Source of the DNA: DASRCB01 sp035653295
GTDB taxonomy: Bacteria > Acidobacteriota > Terriglobia > Bryobacterales > Bryobacteraceae
Length of the DNA: 6,394 nt
Assembly (NCBI GenBank): GCA_035653295.1
Contig: DASRCB010000086.1
Span: 1-6,394, forward strand
Direction: 5' to 3'
How positions within the stretch are numbered: position 1 is the first letter of the stretch; each line of letters starts with the position of its first letter. The position numbers and the translations under genes were made by a program. Below are positions 1 to 4,636 of the stretch, piece by piece. The notes under the pieces were generated by a model. That model saw nothing but the letters and a program-made list of their open reading frames with translations, ran no database searches and was not told the origin of the DNA.

Positions 1-277
1 AACGCCGCGACACATACAGCCGGATATCGTCGTTCCCCAGGAACGCCACCGGCATCCCGTTCGGATCGTGACAGTCCGAGGGCGCCAGTTTGTTCAGGTC
101 GAACAGGTGCGGCCGCAGCTTGCCTTCGAAGCGGATCCATCCCGTGGGTGGATGGGCGTGGTAGAGGTGAGCGCTCTTGCCGTAGAAACCCTTGCGGCCG
201 TGCTCCTCCTCGTAGGTTCCTTCCGGGATGCCGACGTGGGCCTGCTGGGCGACCTTGCCCTTCTTCAGCGGGTACAT
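1..277 (-). CDS. hmgA: Homogentisate 1,2-dioxygenase-like protein, N-terminal part (partial)
   Basis: This is the first 92 codons of a gene whose 3' end lies beyond the left edge. The protein starts MYPLKKGKVAQQAHVGIPEG and continues with TYEEEHGRKGFYG, then SAHLYHAHPPTGW near residues 36-47, and ends around NDDIRLYVSRR. This start, with its LYH-HPPT motif, matches the N-terminal region of bacterial homogentisate 1,2-dioxygenases as I know them. These are cytosolic Fe(II) cupin enzymes that open the ring of homogentisate to maleylacetoacetate in tyrosine and phenylalanine breakdown. The iron ligands lie in the missing C-terminal half, so activity cannot be judged. The ATG start is well supported by GGAGGT at 283-288, five bases upstream. 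It is 74 bp downstream of yacG on the same strand and may use its own -10-like box at 295-300. The family call is from recognition; the exact substrate is inferred. Confidence 0.8.
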   Translation of the reverse strand, partial: MYPLKKGKVAQQAHVGIPEGTYEEEHGRKGFYGKSAHLYHAHPPTGWIRFEGKLRPHLFDLNKLAPSDCHDPNGMPVAFLGNDDIRLYVSRR

Positions 278-282
278 GGGGT

Positions 283-300
283 ACCTCCGATTTCAGGATA
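283..300 (-). promoter_or_regulatory. Ribosome binding site and possible -10 box for the dioxygenase gene
   Basis: Read on the minus strand, GGAGGT (288-283) is a near-perfect Shine-Dalgarno five bases before the ATG at 277. It fixes the start of the partial dioxygenase gene. A TATCCT box lies at 300-295, which would place a transcript start near 288 and give a very short leader. No convincing -35 is visible, so the ribosome site is firm and the promoter is tentative. The gene could also be read from the rimO-yacG transcript. Confidence 0.5.
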
Positions 301-351
301 GCCGCAAAAAAGGGGGTTGGGGACTGGCGGTTGGAGGGCGCGGAAGTGCGG

Positions 352-513
352 TTATTCCTCTTCTTCCGGAGGCGGGGGCGTGGCCGGGGTCGAGATCACG
401 TACTTCTCCGACGCCCAGTTGCCCAGATCGATGAGGCGGCAGCGCTCGCTGCAGAAGGGGAATTCGGCATCGCCGGGCTGGACCTCGACTTTTTTGCAGA
501 CCGGGCACTTCAT
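352..513 (-). CDS. yacG: DNA gyrase inhibitor YacG family zinc-ribbon protein
   Basis: A 53-residue protein beginning MKCPVCKKVEV. Four cysteines (C3, C6, C21, C25) form the CX2C-X14-CX3C zinc site of the YacG family. The conserved stretch FCSERCRLIDLGNWASEKY (residues 20-38) is nearly diagnostic: the E. coli protein has FCSKRCQLIDLGEWA. E. coli YacG binds the GyrB subunit and blocks gyrase from binding DNA. The E. coli protein is about 65 residues; here the C-terminal tail is short, proline-rich and ends in four glutamates. Since the tail takes part in GyrB binding in E. coli, the same activity is likely but not certain. The ATG sits inside the end of rimO (ATGA, 4-nt overlap) with no strong ribosome site of its own, which suggests translational coupling to rimO. 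Family assignment is secure; the role is inferred from homologues. Confidence 0.9.
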   Translation of the reverse strand: MKCPVCKKVEVQPGDAEFPFCSERCRLIDLGNWASEKYVISTPATPPPPEEEE

Positions 514-1895
514 ATGGCGATCTGAATGAGCGGCGCGGGCTCAAAGCGGGGCGCTTCTTCCGTTCCCGGCAGCAAGGTGCCGACGAGATCGTAATCGTGC
601 GCTTCGGTGACGCGCAGCCGCCGGATTTCGCCCTGCTGTGGTGCGGCGCCTTCGAAATCGTTGATCAGGGCGACGCCGTCGATTTCGGGCGCCTGGGTCG
701 GGAGGCGGCCTTCCCAAAGCAGGTCGGTCTCGCGCGAAGGGCCCTCGACCAGCACGGGAAATTCGGATCCCACCAGCGCGCGGTTGCGCTGGCGCGCGAT
801 GCGGCGCTGGATCGCCATCAGGCGGCGCTTGCGGTTGTGGATGGTGCGGCCGTCCACCTTACCGTCCAGATGGAAGCTGGCGCTGGTGTCCTCGTCGGAA
901 TAGGTGAACACGCCGAGGTTATCGAAGCGGGCGGCTTCGACAAATTGGCAGAGCTCGTCGAAATCCGCGGCCGTTTCGCCGGGGAAGCCGACGATCATGC
1001 TGGTGCGGATGGCGACACCGGGAATCGTGCGGCGGATGCGCTCGATCAGCTTCAGGAAGATCTCGCCCGAAGCGCCGCGCTTCATGCGCTTCAGAACGGC
1101 CGCGCTCGCGTGCTGCAGCGGCATATCGATGTATTTGACCAGGGAGGGGTGCTCCGCGATGGTATCGAGCAGCCGCTGCGTGACCTTGTTGGGGTACGCA
1201 TACAGGAAGCGGACCCACTTCTCGTGCGGCGTTTCGATTTGGGCGAGCCGCGCGAGCAGGTGGGCGAGGCCGTCCTTCAGGCCGAAATCTTCGCCATAGC
1301 ACGTGGTGTCCTGGCCGATCAGATTGATCTCGCGGACGCCCTGCCGGAAGAGCCGGGTCGCCTCCGTGACGACGGATTCGAAGCGGCGGCTGCGAAACGC
1401 GCCGCGGTATTGCGGGATCACGCAGAAGGTGCAGGGGTGGTCGCAGCCCTCGGCGATTTTAATGTAGGCGAAGTGGCGCGGTGTGGCGAGGACTCGCGGC
1501 GTGAGGTCGTGATAGAGGTACGGCTCCGCGGCGCCGGCGCCGGGCGCTGACGAACCTTCGCAGAGATCCACAATCCGGTCGAGCTCGTTGGTGCCGACCA
1601 GCGCATCAACCTCGGGCATCTCCTGGCGGATGTCGCCGCGGTAGCGTTCCACCAGACAGCCCGCGACGATCAGCTTTTGCGCGCGGCCGATCTTTTTGTA
1701 CTCCGCCATCTCGAGGATGGTATCGACGGATTCCTTCTTGGCGGGGTCGATGAAGCTGCAGGTGTTGACCACCAGGACATCGGCCTGATCGGGATGAGGA
1801 GTGAGCTCGTGGCCCCGGGCGACGAGCTGGCCCATCATGACCTCGCTATCGACCAGATTTTTAGGGCAGCCCAGAGAAATGAAACCGACTTTCAA
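510..1895 (-). CDS. rimO: Ribosomal protein S12 (aspartate) methylthiotransferase RimO
   Basis: RimO uses two [4Fe-4S] clusters and S-adenosylmethionine to add a methylthio group to the conserved aspartate of ribosomal protein S12, in the cytosol. Numbered from the TTG at 1895 (461 aa), the UPF0004 domain has cysteines C10 (SLGCPKN), C46 (NTCSF) and C80 (AGCL). The radical-SAM motif EGCDHPCTFC gives C151, C155 and C158, and the TRAM domain occupies about the last 80 residues. SLGCPKNLVDSE and NTCSFI favour RimO over the related tRNA enzyme MiaB. Start choice: family members begin MKVGFxSLGCPKN, which puts initiation at the TTG at 1895. An ATG at 1940 would add 15 unconserved residues and has no Shine-Dalgarno. 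Open frame extends to 2069, but that part is translated repeat element and not conserved protein. The stop overlaps the yacG start by 4 nt. An extended -10 (TGGTATCCT) at 1939-1931 may drive it. Function is secure; the start is moderately sure. Confidence 0.93.
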   Translation of the reverse strand: MKVGFISLGCPKNLVDSEVMMGQLVARGHELTPHPDQADVLVVNTCSFIDPAKKESVDTILEMAEYKKIGRAQKLIVAGCLVERYRGDIRQEMPEVDALVGTNELDRIVDLCEGSSAPGAGAAEPYLYHDLTPRVLATPRHFAYIKIAEGCDHPCTFCVIPQYRGAFRSRRFESVVTEATRLFRQGVREINLIGQDTTCYGEDFGLKDGLAHLLARLAQIETPHEKWVRFLYAYPNKVTQRLLDTIAEHPSLVKYIDMPLQHASAAVLKRMKRGASGEIFLKLIERIRRTIPGVAIRTSMIVGFPGETAADFDELCQFVEAARFDNLGVFTYSDEDTSASFHLDGKVDGRTIHNRKRRLMAIQRRIARQRNRALVGSEFPVLVEGPSRETDLLWEGRLPTQAPEIDGVALINDFEGAAPQQGEIRRLRVTEAHDYDLVGTLLPGTEEAPRFEPAPLIQIAI

Positions 1896-1930
1896 GCGTG
1901 TGCACCAAACGGAAGTTGGGATCTTTCTCC

Positions 1931-1939
1931 AGGATACCA
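1931..1939 (-). promoter_or_regulatory. Candidate extended -10 promoter for rimO-yacG
   Basis: On the minus strand TGGTATCCT (1939-1931) fits an extended -10 (TGn followed by a TATAAT-like hexamer). It predicts a transcript start near 1924 and a leader of about 30 nt to the TTG at 1895, carrying a GGAGA sequence too far from the TTG to be an obvious ribosome site. No good -35 is seen. If correct, it rules out the ATG at 1940 as the rimO start because it would lie upstream of the transcript. The evidence is the motif only. Confidence 0.35.
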
Positions 1940-1945
1940 TTGCGC

Positions 1946-2015
1946 TTGACGCAGAGACGGGGAGACGCAGAGGGATAATCGTGGTTTTCTCCGTGTCTCT
2001 GCGTCTCTGCGTCAA
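1946..2015. repeat. Inverted-repeat element, copy A (8-bp units)
   Basis: An imperfect inverted repeat bounded by TTGAC and GTCAA. The left arm (1948-1971) is three 8-bp units, GACGCAGA, GACGGGGA and GACGCAGA. The right arm (1990-2013) is three units in the opposite sense, TCCGTGTC, TCTGCGTC and TCTGCGTC. The spacer is 18 bp. The outermost units pair perfectly and the inner ones with two mismatches each. A second member of the family lies at 6101-6174, so this is a dispersed element and not part of rimO, although the rimO frame stays open through it. It sits between the divergent rimO and glycoside hydrolase genes and ends 16 bp before the -35 of the latter. It could be a REP/MITE-like repeat or a regulatory hairpin; no coding capacity is seen. 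Confidence 0.85.
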
Positions 2016-2031
2016 AGCGAGAGCTGCAAGC

Positions 2032-2061
2032 TTGACGGAAGCCCGCGCAACACGGTATTGT
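2032..2061 (+). promoter_or_regulatory. Candidate sigma70-type promoter for the glycoside hydrolase gene
   Basis: TTGACG at 2032-2037 and TATTGT at 2056-2061 are separated by 18 bp, close to the housekeeping sigma consensus. The transcript would start near 2068, leaving a leader of roughly 23 nt before the ATG at 2091. That leader shows no Shine-Dalgarno sequence. Motif evidence only. Confidence 0.5.
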
Positions 2062-2090
2062 CGGACCAATCTCGCTTTGCCTGAAACGAA

Positions 2091-3248
2091 ATGAAACGCT
2101 TACTCATCGCCCTCCTGCTGATCGCAGCATCGGCGCTGGCGCAGTCGCAGAAATGGCCGGAAGAGAAGGCCAACGACTGGTATGCGCGGCAGCCGTGGCT
2201 GGTGGGCAGTAATTATATTCCGGCCTACGCGGTCAACCAGTTGGAGATGTGGCAGGCGGACACGTTCGACCTGGACCGCATCAACCTGGAGTTCATCTGG
2301 GCGGAGAACCTGGGGATGAACACCATGCGCGTCTTCCTGCACGACCTGCTGTGGAAGCAGGATCCTTCGGGCTTCCGGTCGCGCATCAACAAGTTCCTCG
2401 GAGTGGCAAAGCGGCACCACATCCGGCCTATCTTCGTGTTGCTCGATTCCTGCTGGGACCCGTTCCCCGAAATGTTCCACCAGCGGCCGCCGCAGCCGGG
2501 GATTCACAACTCGCGATGGGTGCAAAGCCCGGGCGCCAACGCGCTGGCGGACCCCAAGCAGGAGCTCCGCATCCTCGAGTACGTGCAGAACGTGATCCTG
2601 GCGTTCGCCGATGACGACCGCATTCTGGCCTGGGATGTGTGGAACGAGCCGGACAACCTGAACCAGTCGAGCTACGGGAAGGTGGAGGACCCCAACAAGC
2701 TGCAGCACGTGACCGCGCTGCTGCCGAAGGTGTTCCAGTACGCGCGATCCGGCCGGCCGACGCAGCCGCTGACCTCCGGGCTGTGGCACGGCGACTGGTC
2801 CTCGCCCGAAAAGCTGAGCGCGATCGAGAAGATCCAGGTCGAGCAATCGGATTTCATTTCGTTCCACAACTACGGCAAGCCGGAAGAGTTCACGAAGCGC
2901 GTCGAGGAGCTGCAGCAGTTCAAGCGCCCGATCTTCTGCACGGAGTACATGGCGCGGACCAACGGCAGCACGTTCCAGGGGATTCTGCCGATCGCCAAGA
3001 AGTACCGTGTGGCGGCCTACAACTGGGGGCTGGTGGCGGGCAAGACCCAGACCTGGCTGCCGTGGGATTCCTGGCAGCACCCGTATGCCGGCGACCGGCA
3101 GGCGCCATCGGTCTGGTTCCACGATATCTTCCGGACCAACGGCGTGCCGTACAGCCAGGAGGAAGTGGATTTCATCAAGACCATCATCGGGGAAGCGCAG
3201 CAGCAGTCGCAGGGGAAGGCAAAGAAGAAGGGCTCGGGAGCGCTGTAG
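2091..3248 (+). CDS. Secreted clan GH-A (GH5-like) glycoside hydrolase
   Basis: A 385-residue protein with a clear signal peptide: MKR, a hydrophobic run to about residue 17, then an ALA-QS cleavage site near 17/18. It should therefore be exported. The rest has the layout of a (beta/alpha)8 cellulase-type hydrolase: R80 in NTMRVFLHD, the acid/base in WDVWNEPD (N185, E186), H259-Y261 in SFHNYG, the nucleophile in FCTEYMAR (E285), and W312 in NWG. These correspond to the conserved residues of GH5 and relatives, so a retaining beta-glycosidase acting on a plant or microbial polysaccharide is likely. The substrate cannot be read from sequence. The C-terminus is a Lys/Gln-rich tail with no carbohydrate-binding module or anchor. 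It is a single gene, divergent from rimO and convergent with the downstream metallopeptidase. No Shine-Dalgarno precedes the ATG, but the signal peptide beginning there supports it. Fold and catalysis are well supported; the family number is less certain. Confidence 0.85.
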   Translation: MKRLLIALLLIAASALAQSQKWPEEKANDWYARQPWLVGSNYIPAYAVNQLEMWQADTFDLDRINLEFIWAENLGMNTMRVFLHDLLWKQDPSGFRSRINKFLGVAKRHHIRPIFVLLDSCWDPFPEMFHQRPPQPGIHNSRWVQSPGANALADPKQELRILEYVQNVILAFADDDRILAWDVWNEPDNLNQSSYGKVEDPNKLQHVTALLPKVFQYARSGRPTQPLTSGLWHGDWSSPEKLSAIEKIQVEQSDFISFHNYGKPEEFTKRVEELQQFKRPIFCTEYMARTNGSTFQGILPIAKKYRVAAYNWGLVAGKTQTWLPWDSWQHPYAGDRQAPSVWFHDIFRTNGVPYSQEEVDFIKTIIGEAQQQSQGKAKKKGSGAL

Positions 3249-3253
3249 CGCGG

Positions 3254-3640
3254 TTAGCTCGCTCCGTGCCTTCGGCGCCGCTCCGCCGCCCGGACTTCGA
3301 GTTCGTTCAGCCCGAAATAGTGGGCCACTTCATGCCAGACGGTTTCGTCCACCATGCGCTTCAGGTGTTCGGGGCTGTGCGCGAGGCGTTCGTGCGGTCC
3401 CTGGAAAATCACGATCCGGTCCGGCATGGCGTACGGCTCGAACACGCTGCGCGTGGGGAGCGGCCGGCCTTCGTAGAGACCCAGCAGCGTCCCGCCGCGC
3501 GGCACGCCGCCGCGCGCGAGTTGCGCCGGCGAGGGTTCCGCTTCCACCAGGATCGCGACGTTGCGCAGGCGGCGTCGGAAGCGCGTGGGAATGCGGGCGC
3601 AGGCCTCGGCTACCAGGCGGTGGAACTCGCGGGAATCCAT
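3254..3640 (-). CDS. Zincin-like metallopeptidase (PF06262 / DUF1025 type)
   Basis: A 128-residue cytosolic protein with no signal peptide or membrane segment. Near the C-terminus it carries VWHEVAHYFGLNE, an HExxHxxGxxE zinc site with H103, H107 and E113 as likely ligands and E104 as the catalytic glutamate. Upstream are LLGLYEGRPLPTR (52-64) and PDRIVIFQGPHERL (73-86). With the early RLRNVAILVEAEPSP segment, these match the small 'zincin-like metallopeptidase' family found in many bacteria. Length is typical, and the conserved GLYEG-PDRI-HE order is intact. Substrate and physiological role of the family are unknown. The ATG at 3640 follows only 8 nt after a TAGAAT -10-like box, so the mRNA may be nearly leaderless; no Shine-Dalgarno exists. 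Its stop is 5 bp from that of the convergent glycoside hydrolase gene. Family assignment is strong, function open. Confidence 0.88.
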   Translation of the reverse strand: MDSREFHRLVAEACARIPTRFRRRLRNVAILVEAEPSPAQLARGGVPRGGTLLGLYEGRPLPTRSVFEPYAMPDRIVIFQGPHERLAHSPEHLKRMVDETVWHEVAHYFGLNELEVRAAERRRRHGAS

Positions 3641-3657
3641 CTGTTGTTATTCTATTT
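3641..3657 (-). promoter_or_regulatory. Motif copy 1 / -10 box abutting the metallopeptidase start
   Basis: On the minus strand this reads AAATAGAATAACAACAG and is followed immediately by the ATG of the metallopeptidase gene. TAGAAT (3654-3649) resembles a -10 hexamer. With a usual 6-8 nt distance, transcription would begin at or next to the start codon. The same 17-bp motif occurs twice more in inverted orientation in the palindrome at 3907-3942, differing by one or two bases. It may be a promoter, a repressor site, or an element end; the sequence cannot decide which. Confidence 0.5.
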
Positions 3658-3707
3658 CCCGGCCGATAGCGGCGCCGGGAGTTGAGGCGCGCCAGGCCCG
3701 CCGCAAA

Positions 3708-3739
3708 CGCAAAACCGCCGAGCCTCGGCGGTTTTTGCG
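3708..3739. terminator. GC-rich hairpin 1 with A/T flanks (terminator-like)
   Basis: The stem pairs CCGCCGA with TCGGCGG around a GCC loop. It is extended by AAAA on the left and TTTTT on the right, then CGC/GCG, with one bulged A. An A-run before and a T-run after a GC stem is the form of a bidirectional intrinsic terminator. Its placement is odd: it lies upstream of both flanking genes, which point away from it, so it has no obvious transcript to end. It may be a repeat or an attenuator instead. Confidence 0.5.
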
Positions 3740-3772
3740 CGCTAAGTTGTTGATTCCACGTCGACGAAAAAC

Positions 3773-3798
3773 CAAAACCGCCAATTTCGGCGGTTTTG
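3773..3798. terminator. GC-rich hairpin 2, similar to hairpin 1
   Basis: CAAAACCGCC (3773-3782) pairs perfectly over 10 bp with GGCGGTTTTG (3789-3798) around the loop AATTTC. The arms share AAAACCGCC and GGCGGTTTT with the hairpin 50 bp upstream, so the two look like copies of one element with different loops. It is terminator-like on either strand, with the T-run inside the stem, and lies in a gap between divergent genes. A rightward transcript into cmk would have to start beyond it or read through it. Confidence 0.5.
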
Positions 3799-3906
3799 CC
3801 TTTTGGGGAGCGATGCCAGACACTGCTCCCGGAGCGGCCAGGCAGCCGCGAAGAACCGCGCAACCGACCTCGAATTCGACCGAGTGGACCCGGCGCGCGC
3901 TTCTAT

Positions 3907-3942
3907 AAATAGAATTACAGCAGGCCTGCTGTTATTCTATTT
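3907..3942. repeat. 36-bp near-perfect palindrome upstream of cmk
   Basis: The left half AAATAGAATTACAGCAGG and right half CCTGCTGTTATTCTATTT are reverse complements with one mismatched pair and no central spacer (centre AGGCCT). It has AT-rich outer arms and a GC core. Each half contains one copy of the 17-bp motif also found at 3641-3657. Each half also carries a TAGAAT hexamer pointing inward (plus 3910-3915, minus 3939-3934). It ends just before the likely cmk start at 3944, so it is a good candidate for an operator bound by a dimeric regulator or for overlapping promoters. Confidence 0.75.
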
Positions 3943-3943
3943 T

Positions 3944-4636
3944 TTGGCCGCTAACCAAACCAGACGAATCGTAGTCGCCATCGACGGCCCATCCGGCGCG
4001 GGCAAAAGCACCATCGCGCGGCGCGTCGCCGAACGCCTCGGCTTCACCTACATCGATACCGGCGCCATGTACCGCGCCGTCGCGCTGTGGGGCGTGCGCC
4101 AGGGCGTGAGTCCGGACGATATGCACCGCATGGAGCAGCTTGCGCTGGCGGCGACCATCGACCTCGCGCCCGGCCGCATCTGCCTGAATGGTGAAGACGT
4201 GACCGACGCCATCCGCACGCCCGAGGTCTCGAACGGCGCGTCGCGCATCGCCGTCATCCCGGGCGTCCGCCGCGCCATGGTCGCCAAACAACGCGAGTTC
4301 GGCGAGCGCATGAGCGTGGTGATGGAAGGCCGCGACATCGGCACGGTGGTATTTCCCAGCGCGGACGTCAAAATCTACCTGGATGCCCACCCTCCGGAGC
4401 GCGTCCGCCGGCGCCTGAAGGAAGTCAACGCCAAAGGCGAAACGGTTACCGAGGCGGACCTGACGGCGCAGATGCGGGAGCGGGACCAGCGTGACAGCAC
4501 GCGCGCCGATGCGCCGCTTTCGCAGGCGCCCGACGCCGTCTATCTCGATTCCACGGGTCTCAGCATCGAGGAGGTCGAAGAAGCGGTGCTGCGCATCGTG
4601 CGCTCGCGCGTGAGCAACGGAAAGGAAATGCGGTGA
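3944..4636 (+). CDS. cmk: Cytidylate (CMP/dCMP) kinase
   Basis: The enzyme transfers phosphate from ATP to CMP or dCMP in cytosolic pyrimidine nucleotide synthesis. Counting from the TTG at 3944 (230 aa, usual length for the family), visible motifs are the Walker A loop GPSGAGKS (15-22) and DTGAMYRA (38-45). They continue with EGRDIGTVVFP (128-138) and the LID-like RDQRDSTRADAPL (180-192). All are typical of bacterial Cmk, and nothing essential is missing. Start is uncertain: homologues begin a few residues before IxxAIDGPSGAGKS. The only standard start codon close by is this TTG, which has no Shine-Dalgarno and lies two bases after the palindrome. GTG 3884 and TTG 3803 are further in-frame options, but the added residues are unlike the family. 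The stop overlaps the aspartate kinase start by 4 nt, so the two are co-transcribed. Function is secure, start is not. Confidence 0.9.
   Translation: MAANQTRRIVVAIDGPSGAGKSTIARRVAERLGFTYIDTGAMYRAVALWGVRQGVSPDDMHRMEQLALAATIDLAPGRICLNGEDVTDAIRTPEVSNGASRIAVIPGVRRAMVAKQREFGERMSVVMEGRDIGTVVFPSADVKIYLDAHPPERVRRRLKEVNAKGETVTEADLTAQMRERDQRDSTRADAPLSQAPDAVYLDSTGLSIEEVEEAVLRIVRSRVSNGKEMR

Noticed and set aside
597..1550. Long plus-strand open frame (317 codons) opposite rimO
   Set aside because: High-GC coding DNA leaves the antisense frame open; the sequence is low-complexity Ala/Arg/Asp-rich with no recognisable domain, while the minus strand encodes an intact RimO.
2100..3122. 340-codon minus-strand open frame opposite the glycoside hydrolase
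   Set aside because: Antisense shadow of a gene with signal peptide and complete catalytic motifs; no ribosome site or family resemblance.
2639..3685. 348-codon plus-strand frame spanning the end of the glycoside hydrolase and the metallopeptidase
   Set aside because: It runs across two real genes on different strands in another frame; composition is random-like.
3330..3863. 177-codon minus-strand frame across the metallopeptidase and the hairpins, with repeated GGFGF/GGFAF-like peptides
   Set aside because: The peptide repeats are the translated hairpin arms, and the remainder is the metallopeptidase gene in another frame.
3813..3908. 31-codon ORF (MPDTAPGAARQ...) before cmk, with GGGGAG just upstream, as a possible leader peptide
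   Set aside because: The purine run is only 2 nt from the ATG, the peptide has no regulatory codon run, and no promoter is seen; kept only as a weak possibility.
3641..3943. tRNA, riboswitch or small structured RNA in the long gap
   Set aside because: The hairpins are simple stems; no tRNA cloverleaf, TPsiC box or known riboswitch core was seen.
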